Shown in pieces: positions 8,566-18,073 of a stretch of 64,000 nucleotides of DNA. Position 1 is the first letter of the stretch, and each line of letters begins with the position of its first letter. Under the pieces are notes generated by a model that ran no database searches, was not told the origin of the DNA, and was given only the letters and a program-made list of their open reading frames with translations. The stretch lies in NCBI RefSeq assembly GCF_003258705.1, contig NZ_CP029480.1, forward strand, positions 62,001-126,000, in the 5' to 3' direction. Source of the stretch: Arcticibacterium luteifluviistationis (GTDB lineage: Bacteria; Bacteroidota; Bacteroidia; Cytophagales; Spirosomataceae). Both the position numbers and the translations under genes were made by a program.

Positions 8566-10028
8566 GCCCTTTTAATGAAACCCGATATAGGGAATTATTA
8601 GAGGGGCAGGAAATAAGTGAAATCTGTTTTTCAAAACTTGAGAGAACATTACGGATTGATTCTGAATTCTACAGAAAAATTAATCTAAAATTCTTGGATT
8701 CTATAGTTCATAAGAATCCTAAAAAACTCACTCAATTTGTTAATGTTTCAGATGGAAATCACTTATCAATAAGTGAGCATTTCAACAAGGAAGGCATCCC
8801 TTATTACCGAGGAGGCGATATATATAATTTTTACATTGAGCAGACATCCAATCCTTTAAGGATTCCTGAAGAGGTTTATAATATTGGCAACATGAAACGC
8901 TCTCATCTGTCCAAAGGAGACGTTCTTATTTCAATTGTTGGTGCAATAATTGGGAACTTGTCACTTGTTAAAACAGATTCAAAAGCGACTTGTAGCTGTA
9001 AACTTGCAATTCTAAGACCGAAATCAATTAAACCTGAACTATTATCGGTATATCTAAAATCAAATTTTGGACAGAATCAAATTCAAAAATTTCGTAGAGG
9101 CACAGGACAAACGGGGTTCATTTTGGAGGACTTTGATCAAATTTTAATCCCTGAGTTTGAATCTGATTTTAGTGATAGTATCGAGTCGTTAATATCTCAA
9201 TCCTATTCATATCATGAGCAATCTGCAAACAATTACTCAAGTGCCGAACAACTCCTTCTACAAGAAATAGGCTTAGAAGATTTTAAGCCAAGCAAGGAGC
9301 CTGTAAATGTTAAATCCTTTAAAGAAAGTTTTGGTATTTCAGGTCGCTTGGATGCAGAGTATTATCAAATTAAATACGAAGAGGTAGTAAGTAGAGTAAT
9401 AAACCAAACTCATGATATACTGGTAAATTTAGTTGATATAAGTAAGTCTATAGAACCTGGTTCAGCTCACTATGTAGAAGATGGATTACCATTTGTAAGA
9501 GTTTCCGATTACAGTAAGTTTGGTTTATCAAAGCCTGATAAATACCTCTCAAAAGCTTTCATCAAGGATAAAAAAGCTCTAATTCAAAAACTAAAACCAA
9601 AAAAAGGAACAATTCTATTCTCAAAAGATGGAAGTGTAGGTACGGCATATTATCTAAGGGAAGATAAAGAATTCATTACCTCAGGGGCAATTCTTCACTT
9701 AAAAGTTAAAAATACAAAAACACTCATACCAGAATACCTCACTCTTGCTTTAAATTCAAAGGTTGTCCAAATGCAAGCAGAAAGAGATGCTGGAGGTTCC
9801 ATCATCTTACATTGGAGAGTTAGCGAAATTGAAAACATTGTTGTGCCGATCATTGATATTGACAAGCAAAAACAAATCGCTGAGTTAGTGGAGGAAAGCT
9901 TTTCACTTAAAAAGCAAAGTGAGCACCTTTTAGAGGTAGCCAAACAAGCTGTAGAAAAAGCGATAGAGGAGGATGAGAAAGTGGCTTTGAAATGGATTAC
10001 TGAACAAACAAAAATGGCGGTTAAATAA
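8559..10028 (+). CDS. Type I/IIB restriction specificity (S) subunit
   Basis: There are two target-recognition domains, each in the usual order. The first ends with RRGTGQTGFILEDFDQILIPEF. The second runs from SKSIEPGSAHYVEDGLPFVRVSDY to WRVSEIENIVVPI. Each is followed by a helical spacer (SAEQLLLQEIGLEDF; SLKKQSEHLLEVAKQAVEKAIEE). Coordinates here start where a -1 slip from the methylase would enter the frame. The conserved S-type opening FNETRYRELLEG...RIDSEFYRK lies between 8571 and 8680, and the first conventional start, TTG 8694, would delete it. It determines the DNA site for the preceding nuclease-methylase. The next gene starts 1 bp after its stop. Confidence 0.85.
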   Translation, partial: ALSPFNETRYRELLEGQEISEICFSKLERTLRIDSEFYRKINLKFLDSIVHKNPKKLTQFVNVSDGNHLSISEHFNKEGIPYYRGGDIYNFYIEQTSNPLRIPEEVYNIGNMKRSHLSKGDVLISIVGAIIGNLSLVKTDSKATCSCKLAILRPKSIKPELLSVYLKSNFGQNQIQKFRRGTGQTGFILEDFDQILIPEFESDFSDSIESLISQSYSYHEQSANNYSSAEQLLLQEIGLEDFKPSKEPVNVKSFKESFGISGRLDAEYYQIKYEEVVSRVINQTHDILVNLVDISKSIEPGSAHYVEDGLPFVRVSDYSKFGLSKPDKYLSKAFIKDKKALIQKLKPKKGTILFSKDGSVGTAYYLREDKEFITSGAILHLKVKNTKTLIPEYLTLALNSKVVQMQAERDAGGSIILHWRVSEIENIVVPIIDIDKQKQIAELVEESFSLKKQSEHLLEVAKQAVEKAIEEDEKVALKWITEQTKMAVK

Positions 10029-10029
10029 A

Positions 10030-10887
10030 ATGAAGAATACCATAACCATGTTAAAATCTGATTTGGATGGTAATTTTAATTTGTCTTCGGAACATAATCT
10101 AGTCTATAAAAAATATAATAAAGCGTATCAGAATTTATTAAATAGAAAATTTAAGAATCAAAAGAAAAGCCCTCTATTCGAATTATATAATATACTTAGG
10201 AACGCTACTTTTCAAAAAGAATCTGTTTTCATAGGGACATCAATTAATGGAGTACTAAAACTGGAAGTTCTTAAAGAGGGCATTCCAGATAAAAAATACA
10301 ATACGCTTATTGAACCCAAAGACAATAGCATCTTTTCTGCAAGTTATTTAGTTTGGTTTCTATCCCATTCTGTAGTGGAAAATTTCTTGTCCTTAAAGAC
10401 ACAAGGTAGTATTCAACCCAGCATTCCTACAGAAGCATTATATAATTTAAAAATACCTGAGCCTCTCAATATCAAGACGAACCGAAAGAACGAGAACACT
10501 ATTTCTGTTGAAAAAAGCTCCTACAGGAAATTGATTGGGATATATTATGAAGATTATAGAAGAAACTTTGAGGCTAGTAGCTACATGACAGCAGCTATTT
10601 TGGCTGGAGCTATTGCAGAGGTTATCCTTTATGAAGTGCTCATTGAAAACGAGGTAAATGAAAAACTATTGGAGGGGAAAACTTTGGGAAACCTCATTCG
10701 AGATATTCAGTTATTAAAGCTAGATGAAGATTTAGGTTTTTTTATAACCCATTTTGTAGATGTCCAAAAGTTAAGAAATCAAGCTATTCATGCAGGATTA
10801 GCCATAGGTAATATCGAAAAAGGTGCTGAGATAGAAAAACATGAATTGAATTGCTTAGATCAAATCATTAAGCATTTTGGAATTTAG
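10030..10887 (+). CDS. TRD-like/HEPN-like protein of the restriction-modification operon
   Basis: This 285-residue protein starts 1 bp after the S-subunit stop and is clearly co-transcribed. Residues about 95-150 look like the end of an S-subunit recognition domain: SASYLVWFLSHSVVENFLSL, then the diagnostic GSIQPSIPTEALYNLKIPEP. The C-terminal half is helical and contains KLRNQAIHAG near 246-255, an R-N-x3-H pattern as in HEPN ribonuclease domains and the related DUF4145-like domains. It may be a separate recognition half-subunit, or a HEPN effector tied to the restriction enzyme. Whether HEPN catalysis is real cannot be told from the motif alone. Confidence 0.65.
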   Translation: MKNTITMLKSDLDGNFNLSSEHNLVYKKYNKAYQNLLNRKFKNQKKSPLFELYNILRNATFQKESVFIGTSINGVLKLEVLKEGIPDKKYNTLIEPKDNSIFSASYLVWFLSHSVVENFLSLKTQGSIQPSIPTEALYNLKIPEPLNIKTNRKNENTISVEKSSYRKLIGIYYEDYRRNFEASSYMTAAILAGAIAEVILYEVLIENEVNEKLLEGKTLGNLIRDIQLLKLDEDLGFFITHFVDVQKLRNQAIHAGLAIGNIEKGAEIEKHELNCLDQIIKHFGI

Positions 10888-10927
10888 TAAAGCTAAAGAA
10901 TTTCAAAAAAAATAAATCAAACTATAC

Positions 10928-12364
10928 ATGATAGTATTTTGGAAGTCCGGATGCAGATGGGGGAACAACAAACCTAGCTTCTATGAGATTGTAAGGCAAA
11001 GGAAAATTGTACTGGGTGTTACCGATAAAGGAAATTATAATAAAAATGATATACTCTTAATCGCAGATGGATTTAAAGTTTTGGCCTTGGGGATTATAAA
11101 AACTACACCTTCCCAATTAATCTCGAATTCTGAATTATTGAATATATTTTCAAATTTTGAGGTCAACGAAGACCCTAAAATTAATTACTATAGCATTGAT
11201 TTCATAGAACTGGACAAAAAAGAAATATTTGAATACAAGCAACAAAAGGGCATCGTCCAAGTACATAAGCAAACAATCAAAAACCAAGTAGTAAATACTC
11301 TACTTAGTAAAGGCTTTCATCCAACAGGGTTTGAGGAGCGTTTAATGCGACTTACATATAATTCCAATAATTGGGAAAGTCCATCTGGGCAACCATGGAA
11401 AAAAGAAAATCAAGGAAAATCTGATATCGCCTTCGAAAATCAAGTAGGGTTTGGATATGAAGAATGGTTATTTAATACACAATTAAACATAGAAGGGTAT
11501 CAATACGGCTTCATAAGAGGAGTCCAAGATTTACAGAATAGCATAAATTTCATTTCCAGAATCACACTATTTACCATAGCACCAGATAAGAAAAGATTTA
11601 TTATTGGTTCTATAGACAACGTTCAAATCTTAAGCGAAAAAAATGACAACTTAACCCCCTTTTTTCATCTAAGAAATACTATTAACCATCAAATACAAAA
11701 TGATTTAATCCTTGTAAAAGCCGATAATGAATATTACCAAGAGCATCAATTAATTCCGAATATAAAGTTTAGGCAGAGTGATGTTCAGCTTTTAAACAGC
11801 CCTTTGGAAGCTGAGTATATAAAGCTACAAGGGCTAAATAGGTTCAAACCGTATGTTGTTAAGGGCCAACTCAAACAAAATCTTATAAATTTCTTTGACT
11901 CTGCTTATTCTTTCAAGTTTGTCCCTGGTCGTGTAAAAACGGGGGATGAGTACCCAAGAAAAAACAATTCATCAATTACTACTGTAAAAAGAACTCATGA
12001 CAAAATAAGTAATAACCTATACAGTTATTTATTAAAAAGTTACTCCGAAAATCAGATTTCGCAAGATCGAACATATGTGGGTGGGTGTCCTATCGATTTA
12101 GTCATCAATCATGGTCATAGTTATACCCTATTTGAAATAAAAACGGCCAATACGGGCTTTAAGAATATTAGACAGGCCGTTGGGCAACTTCTAGAATATT
12201 CTTTACTATCTGAAAACACTATTGTAAAAAAAATAATAATAGTGGGCTCTGTAAAATTAAAAAGAGAAGAGAAGGAATATCTTTTTCGACTAAAAGAAAA
12301 CTTAAAAATAACTTTGGAATATTGGGCATATATGAGCCTTACTGAAGCTTTTGAAATACAATAA
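10928..12364 (+). CDS. PD-(D/E)XK restriction endonuclease with PUA/EVE-like N-terminus
   Basis: The 478-residue protein opens with a small beta domain (FWKSGCRWG...VLGVTDKGNYNKNDILLIADGFKVLALGII, about 1-60) resembling PUA/EVE-like modified-base readers. The C-terminal 110 residues are a PD-(D/E)XK nuclease: CPIDLVI with Asp near 388, FEIKT (E-x-K) near 400-404, and a QxxxY-type helix AVGQLLEY near 416-423. The middle contains GFGYEEWLF. The combination suggests a modification-sensing restriction enzyme, but the reader assignment is structural guesswork. It follows the TRD/HEPN gene by 40 bp on the same strand and may share its operon. Confidence 0.65.
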   Translation: MIVFWKSGCRWGNNKPSFYEIVRQRKIVLGVTDKGNYNKNDILLIADGFKVLALGIIKTTPSQLISNSELLNIFSNFEVNEDPKINYYSIDFIELDKKEIFEYKQQKGIVQVHKQTIKNQVVNTLLSKGFHPTGFEERLMRLTYNSNNWESPSGQPWKKENQGKSDIAFENQVGFGYEEWLFNTQLNIEGYQYGFIRGVQDLQNSINFISRITLFTIAPDKKRFIIGSIDNVQILSEKNDNLTPFFHLRNTINHQIQNDLILVKADNEYYQEHQLIPNIKFRQSDVQLLNSPLEAEYIKLQGLNRFKPYVVKGQLKQNLINFFDSAYSFKFVPGRVKTGDEYPRKNNSSITTVKRTHDKISNNLYSYLLKSYSENQISQDRTYVGGCPIDLVINHGHSYTLFEIKTANTGFKNIRQAVGQLLEYSLLSENTIVKKIIIVGSVKLKREEKEYLFRLKENLKITLEYWAYMSLTEAFEIQ

Positions 12365-12528
12365 ATAAAACGTCTATAAGAAATCGAACAACAGGTTTTC
12401 GCGAAAACGAAACAGTAAGGCATTCTGAAGTCCTGTCCTTAATCTAGACCCTAAATCATTTTAAAAGAATAAAGAGAGTGATTCTCATAATTCTACATCA
12501 CTAAAAACTATCATAAACTGTGGCTTTC

Positions 12529-13499
12529 ATGTCAAATCAACTTTATATAATCGGAAATGGTTCGACCTTCATCATGGTCTCAAAACCTCTTATTGGGACT
12601 TTAGAACCTATCTACAGAACCATAATTTAGAGTTATTGGAGTTTATTGAAGAGCATACAGATTTAGCTAGCAATCAAAAAACTATTTGGGCTAATTTCGA
12701 AGAAAACCTTTCTAGGTTAAATATGAAAAAGGTTTTGTCTAGTTACTCTGATTATCTACCCTCTCTAGAAGATGATTACGATAAAAGAGACTTTGATTCT
12801 TTTCCGCAAATCATTAAAGATAGGGTTAGTGAAATTCTTGAAGGGCTGGAAGAATCCTTTCGTCAATTTATTAAATCTATTCAATATTCAGACAAGGCTC
12901 ATATCAATGCCATTAAACTTGATTCTAAAGCTAGATTTCTTCAGTTCAATTATACTCCAACTCTTGAGAATCTATATAATGTAAAACATAATCAAATAGA
13001 ATACATTCACAATTCAGTATTATTAGATGATATTTTAGTTCTGGGTCATGGAGAAAACCCTAAAACTATAATTAAAGATACGTGGAGTCCTCCAAGTCAT
13101 TTATACGGCAAAGATTTAGATATTTGGAAAATGGAGGATGGAATGAGCGATGACTATACTTATCGTGAAGGTGAGAGTAATTTTCATAGCTACTATATCA
13201 AGACTCGAAAGGAATCTCAACAAATTATTGGTAATAAAAGACTCTTTTTTGACGCTTTATCAGGTATTGATGATATACATGTCTTTGGTCATTCATTATC
13301 ACAAGTAGACCTGCCATATTTTAAGGAAATAATAAAATCTATTTCTAGTAATGTTACTTGGACTGTGAGTTATTATGACAAAAAGGATATAGTTAATTTT
13401 GAGAGAACGCTTAACAACTTAGGGGTTAATAGCAAACAATTAACTTTTATTCCTTTATCAGAATTGCAATTATCCAAAAATCAGTTGTTTCTATTCTGA
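12529..13499 (+). pseudogene. abiH: abiH-family abortive-infection gene, frameshifted
   Basis: ATG 12529 reads MSNQLYIIGNG, and then the frame is lost. From 12561 the next frame reads FDLHHGLKTSYWDFRTYLQ and continues to the stop at 13499. Joined, they give the AbiH signature GNGFDLxHGLKTSYWDFR. The sequence has GGTTCGAC where GGTTTCGAC is expected, so one T is missing near 12561. No alternative start in the second frame restores the motif. The rest (about 310 codons) shows no other damage, so the lesion is recent, or is a sequencing error. AbiH proteins confer phage resistance in lactococci and are common in Bacteroidota islands. Confidence 0.85.
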
Positions 13500-13762
13500 T
13501 TCCGCTCCTTTCAAACATAGCACTTATTGCAAGTGACAAATCATGCTAAGATTTTAGTTTATAGGAGCTGTATATATTCCGGTTTAAAGTGAGTCACCCA
13601 TTCCAGCTCAAAAACTTGCATGGTCTTCATTATTCATATTTTCACTTCCGGTGACCCTAAAATAGCTCATTATTTTGAGAAGAAACTACTTCTTGTTTAA
13701 AACAAAACCGATAGCTAAATTCCTTTTTCTAAGGCAATTAGTATTCTAGCTTATTGAGCTGT

Positions 13763-15133
13763 TCAGGAGGAAATCATTGGCAACAAAATTTCCTCTAATT
13801 TATTTATTAGTTCTTGTCTAGTTGGCTGAAATAAATCAGCCAAATCAGTTTTTAATACCAAGTCTGAAGTAAGTAGCTTTCGATTGATTATGGGCAATTG
13901 AAATGCCTTAATTGATATTTCTTTACCATCTGCCAAGGCATCTTTTATTGTTAATTCTGTCTCATCCTCCTGACTTTCTTTAATAGTGTTTGGGTAGAAT
14001 AATATTATCTCATCTACCTTAAAACGAACCGCATAAGCTAGCATCTGATATAGGTCGTTTTGAGAGATTCCTTTTTTAGGGTCGCTCTCATCCGAATAAA
14101 CAATCTTGTACTTAGTATCTGCTATCAGCGATTTATGCTCCGTTTTTAGCCATAAATCTGGTTTAAGTTTAAAAGTCTTTCCTTCGTCTAAATGAGTGTC
14201 GCTTCTTTGGGCTTTGGCTGTAACCTTTTCAAGTTCTTTGTCAATAAATCCAAAAATAAAGTCTTCAAAAACATACTCCATAGGAAGTAAAAAAGCGAAG
14301 AGCTTTAAATCATTTTTGTAGTCAAACGACACACAATTAGTTAAGAACAATTGACAGTAGTCACGCACCGTTTCAAATTCATCAAACATTGGATTAAACG
14401 ATATCCTAGAGCATTGCTCGACTGTAGCTCTTTCATCTGAGACTTCATCTAAAATAAACAGTATCTCTCTTAAATTCTTTTTATTCTCTTGACTTGAGGT
14501 CACATTAAACAAAAGTGTAGTCACATATTTTATAATACGATTAAACTCATTATCAAAAACGAATGCATCATAAGTACAGTTAAGCTTATGCCACCGGCCT
14601 GTACCTAAGTTTTCATTGATGTAGTCATTTGTATTCAGTCTCCCTTTAATAAATGACAACTCCTTATTTACTTCCTCATATTGCTGATATATAGAGGAGC
14701 TCAATAGTTCACGAGTGTACTTTGAAAAGAGATAGATTAATACCTCAAAGAAATCACTCTTTGCACTGTCTAAAGATGCTTGATAGTTTGGAAACTTAAT
14801 TTTTCGACAATAGCTCAACCACCAAAGTATATGGTTTTGAACCTGATTCACTTCAGTTACAGAATACTCCCTTTCGGAGTCAAAGAATATCTTTGGTAAG
14901 AGGTTTATCTTATTCCCTTCGTAATGAATTACACCAACGTATTTATTAGATTTTAGCTCGTTAGACTTATGGATGAATTGAAGGAATCTTTGAGATTCTA
15001 TTTTGCTACTCCCCTCTCCTGAATAATAAGAACTCTTTTCTCTGTTATTCCAGATTTCATCCAGAAACCCTTCCAAGCCATCGAATGAATCTTGAATATC
15101 GACCTTGTTTTGATATTCAAAAAGGTTAATCAT
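13763..15133 (-). CDS. mcrC: McrC, nuclease subunit of a McrBC restriction system
   Basis: The 456-residue protein has an N-terminal domain of the McrC type (residues about 1-150) and a C-terminal PD-(D/E)XK nuclease. The catalytic residues are in LKPDLWL and IADTKYKIV (D...D-x-K) at about 322-342. It is encoded directly after mcrB with an 8-bp overlap and would cut DNA when docked on the McrB GTPase ring at modified cytosines. The gap 13500-13762 separates its 3' end from abiH's 3' end; nothing recognisable lies there. Confidence 0.93.
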   Translation of the reverse strand: MINLFEYQNKVDIQDSFDGLEGFLDEIWNNREKSSYYSGEGSSKIESQRFLQFIHKSNELKSNKYVGVIHYEGNKINLLPKIFFDSEREYSVTEVNQVQNHILWWLSYCRKIKFPNYQASLDSAKSDFFEVLIYLFSKYTRELLSSSIYQQYEEVNKELSFIKGRLNTNDYINENLGTGRWHKLNCTYDAFVFDNEFNRIIKYVTTLLFNVTSSQENKKNLREILFILDEVSDERATVEQCSRISFNPMFDEFETVRDYCQLFLTNCVSFDYKNDLKLFAFLLPMEYVFEDFIFGFIDKELEKVTAKAQRSDTHLDEGKTFKLKPDLWLKTEHKSLIADTKYKIVYSDESDPKKGISQNDLYQMLAYAVRFKVDEIILFYPNTIKESQEDETELTIKDALADGKEISIKAFQLPIINRKLLTSDLVLKTDLADLFQPTRQELINKLEEILLPMISS

Positions 15134-17453
15134 TTTTACCAGAAATTTTTATTGGCCATGAGTCTTCTTCTATTTTCAAACCAGCAGACTCAAGAATTCG
15201 AATTACCTCTTTCTGGTCATTCATGTAATATTCTAAAAGAAGAGGAATAACTTTCTTATTCATTCTCTCTACCAAATCATCATTTTCTCCCATGAAATAG
15301 GCATGACCAATTTGAAAATCATGTCCTTTTGACGTAATGATTTGTTCGTTGATTTTTCTTAGAATTTCAGCGTCAAAAATCGATTGGCCTTTGATTTCAT
15401 ATTTTGGATACATTGCCTCAAACTCAAATCGTCTTCTTAACGCAATATCTAATAAAGCGATAGATTTATCGGCTGTATTCATTGTTCCGATAATATGAAG
15501 ATTAGACGGGACTAAGAGTGAGTCTCCCGATGGCAATCTTGCTTCCATTGGTATTTTACCATGAGAGCGTTTATCTGGCTCAATAAGCGTTATTAATTCC
15601 CCAAATACTCTAGAAATATTAGCTCTGTTTATCTCATCAATGATAAGCACATAATTTTTCTTCTCTACTTTCTCCTTTTTGTTTTCTCCATGCTTAAGAA
15701 GTAATTCTAATAATGGGTCATAATACGGTTGAAGACCTCCAGAAATGATAGCATTATGTCCTATATCATACATTTTAGACAAAGTCTTCAAACTAAGTGT
15801 ATGCTTCGACTCCCCATTTTGTTTCCGAAACTCAATTGTCTTTTCAGAGATATTGGTAATGAAAAATACAGCCTTCTTCATCTTTATCTCAAACTCGTTT
15901 ACACTCCCTTCAATCAATTCGGAAAAGATAAGTTTGTAAACCTCTTCAAAACTTAATTTTGCCGTTTTCTTATCTTCTGACTCCAACAGATTTGCAAGAG
16001 CTTTATCTGCCATCACTTTAAAAATTCCATCTTTTCTTTCAAATATTAAGTCCTTTTCGTTTTCTGTATCAGGTCTTAAACCCTGTACAAAATCTTCATA
16101 GCTATAATTTTGATGAAACGTTATGAATTCTATTTGACCGTGAAGATTCTTTTTAAAAAGCTCAAGAGCATCATCAAATGAATCTATTTGACCAGTACTG
16201 ACTATTTCAGCTGCCCTTAAAATTGTATGATAAGTTTTCCCAGTTCCAGGAGGGCCGTATAATATTGTGTTTAAGGGAAAATCTACATCTTTAATACTTT
16301 TAGTTTGCTCTTTCTGTCCCATTATCCTTAGTAGTTCTTCATAATATGTTTTATGGGTTGAATCTTCCGAACTATAGTCGGAAATATTGGTCAATGTCTT
16401 TAAAGCAAGACTTGGATTAACAGGCCAGCTACCTTTTATTTTCCAGTCCATTTCCCTGACCTTCTGATATTCTGAACGTTCCTCATCATAGTCATAATCT
16501 GAAGTAACTACTCCAAATCCTATCAACTCATCTCTACCCTTTTTAACAATTATAATATCTCCAATGTTTATTTTGTTTAGGTAATCATAATTGGCAGAAA
16601 CATCATTTCTTTTAGAGCCACTTCCACCATAGGCCTCCAACAAAGCTGTTCTTATTTCATCACGGGTATTATATTTTCTCAAATCACCTATTTTATCCCA
16701 ACCGAGACCCATAATCCCTTTTTCGTAGAATTCATCCCAAAAACGAGCATCTTCTCCCGGGGAATAAAGCCAATAATGTTTAGCCTTTTTACCTTCACTA
16801 TTCCATTTCCAAGCCTCGTATGATAATTCATAAAAGGGCAAATCACTTTTTAGCTTAATCTTCCTTAAAAGCTCTATATATTCAGAATAAGTATTGAATT
16901 TGGGGTCAATGCCTAGCTCTTCTTTTATGTATGGTTTTGTAGGGCCATTTATTGGAAGATATTTTTCTGGATTAACGTAAAAAAGAGCCTCGGTTAATTT
17001 TGTTTTACCTGTACTTTTAATGGTCAATGCGTCTGCAAAATCTTCATCTGTAATTTCACCTTTCAGCTCTTTATGAAATAGACTCCACAAGCGAGATATT
17101 TCATTATTAACTCTAAGAAACTTATAAGGAAACAGCCACACTTTTTGAGCCTGAGCCGACGGAATGCCACTTTCTCCAAGAGGCTTTTCCATTCCTAGTT
17201 TTTCAGCTATTTCTTGAAGCTTTTCTAAACGTTTTTTGTCCCCATACTTATAGATGTAACAGAAAAAAGTAAATGGGTCTATTTCGTCAAGCTTAATCCC
17301 ATACTCCTTCCCCTCTACCGATTTGTCATTAAAAGGAGTTATCCCAACAGATTCAAGAAGTTCAATAAGTTCGTATTGCGAGTTCTCTTTTGTGCTTAAG
17401 TATTGCGTGATATGCTTGTGAGTGTTTACCCAGGAGAATCTATTATCGTTCAT
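15126..17453 (-). CDS. mcrB: McrB, AAA+ GTPase subunit of McrBC with EVE-like reader domain
   Basis: This 775-residue protein begins with a helical domain of about 210 residues. An EVE/PUA-like segment follows, with YWLYSPGEDARFWDEFYEKG and GDIIIVKKGRDELIGFGVV at about 225-345. The AAA+ domain has Walker A LYGPPGTGKTYHT near 397-409, Walker B VLIIDEINRANISRVFGE near 597-615, and GTMNTADKSIALLDIALRRRFEF. This is the standard DNA-translocating subunit of a modification-dependent restriction enzyme. The unusually long N-terminus probably sets which modification is read. It is transcribed before mcrC and opposite to the upstream defence genes. Confidence 0.93.
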   Translation of the reverse strand: MNDNRFSWVNTHKHITQYLSTKENSQYELIELLESVGITPFNDKSVEGKEYGIKLDEIDPFTFFCYIYKYGDKKRLEKLQEIAEKLGMEKPLGESGIPSAQAQKVWLFPYKFLRVNNEISRLWSLFHKELKGEITDEDFADALTIKSTGKTKLTEALFYVNPEKYLPINGPTKPYIKEELGIDPKFNTYSEYIELLRKIKLKSDLPFYELSYEAWKWNSEGKKAKHYWLYSPGEDARFWDEFYEKGIMGLGWDKIGDLRKYNTRDEIRTALLEAYGGSGSKRNDVSANYDYLNKINIGDIIIVKKGRDELIGFGVVTSDYDYDEERSEYQKVREMDWKIKGSWPVNPSLALKTLTNISDYSSEDSTHKTYYEELLRIMGQKEQTKSIKDVDFPLNTILYGPPGTGKTYHTILRAAEIVSTGQIDSFDDALELFKKNLHGQIEFITFHQNYSYEDFVQGLRPDTENEKDLIFERKDGIFKVMADKALANLLESEDKKTAKLSFEEVYKLIFSELIEGSVNEFEIKMKKAVFFITNISEKTIEFRKQNGESKHTLSLKTLSKMYDIGHNAIISGGLQPYYDPLLELLLKHGENKKEKVEKKNYVLIIDEINRANISRVFGELITLIEPDKRSHGKIPMEARLPSGDSLLVPSNLHIIGTMNTADKSIALLDIALRRRFEFEAMYPKYEIKGQSIFDAEILRKINEQIITSKGHDFQIGHAYFMGENDDLVERMNKKVIPLLLEYYMNDQKEVIRILESAGLKIEEDSWPIKISGKND

Positions 17454-18073
17454 TTGTAATTATTTCGTGTGTTGCGGTTAATAAATCAATGGGGCATTAG
17501 TCATGCTTTTAAATCCTGCCTGGATTTAAAAGGTTTAAGTTAGTAATAAAATATAATGAAGACTTAAATAGTAGGCGTAGAATAGGATTTCAATAGACTA
17601 CATCAAAGTATTTATTGTAGTCACTATTAAAGTTTTGAAAAGGCAAGCCTAAGCTTGTATTCTAAAGTACCAGACACCCAAGAATACATTTTCAAACATG
17701 TAGTCATGTGTATTCTAGAGGCTAAAACTCTCCTAGTCAGCGGCTTATTTGCTCACAACTACATAGTGCATTCATGATTTGACTACTTGCTTTTGCCTTT
17801 GTGACTACATGGTATTCTTTCAACATTTGGGTTACCTCTGCCTAATTGTGTTAAATAATTTAGGGATAGAAGAGATTATGAATAAATAGATAAACTAAAC
17901 TCTATCGAACTTGAAACGAAAGCAAATTTACCATATCAGTTGTTACTATTCTTAGATTGACATTTTCAACTCCCCATACTATGGCTAGCTTAAATCATTC
18001 TCAGTTCGCTTAAAACAGTTACTCAATTTATTTCATATCAACACTTTGAAAGTAATCATATTTCAAGACTAGA
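17454..18073. other. Non-coding gap between mcrB and the STAND-FtsA cassette
   Basis: No credible reading frame exists on either strand in these 620 bp. It carries several copies of the short word GACTACAT or its complement (near 17590, 17699 and 17802) and one half of a 63-bp degenerate direct repeat. The mcrB promoter must lie at its left side. The right side is downstream of the STAND-FtsA gene. Confidence 0.6.
17802..17864 (+). repeat. Degenerate flanking repeat, copy A
   Basis: By eye about 48 of 66 aligned positions match copy B at 22866-22928, including the blocks TGACTACAT, ATTTG, TGCCT, GTGTTAAAT and AGGG in the same order. Copy A lies 210 bp from one end of the three-gene STAND-FtsA cassette and copy B 208 bp from the other, in the same orientation. 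It may be an old duplication made when the cassette inserted, or a shared regulatory or recombination site. Confidence 0.5.

Noticed and set aside
8694-8696. TTG as the true start of the S subunit
   Set aside because: It would discard the conserved S N-terminus that is in frame upstream; TTG starts are uncommon. The frameshift explanation fits better, though it is unproven.
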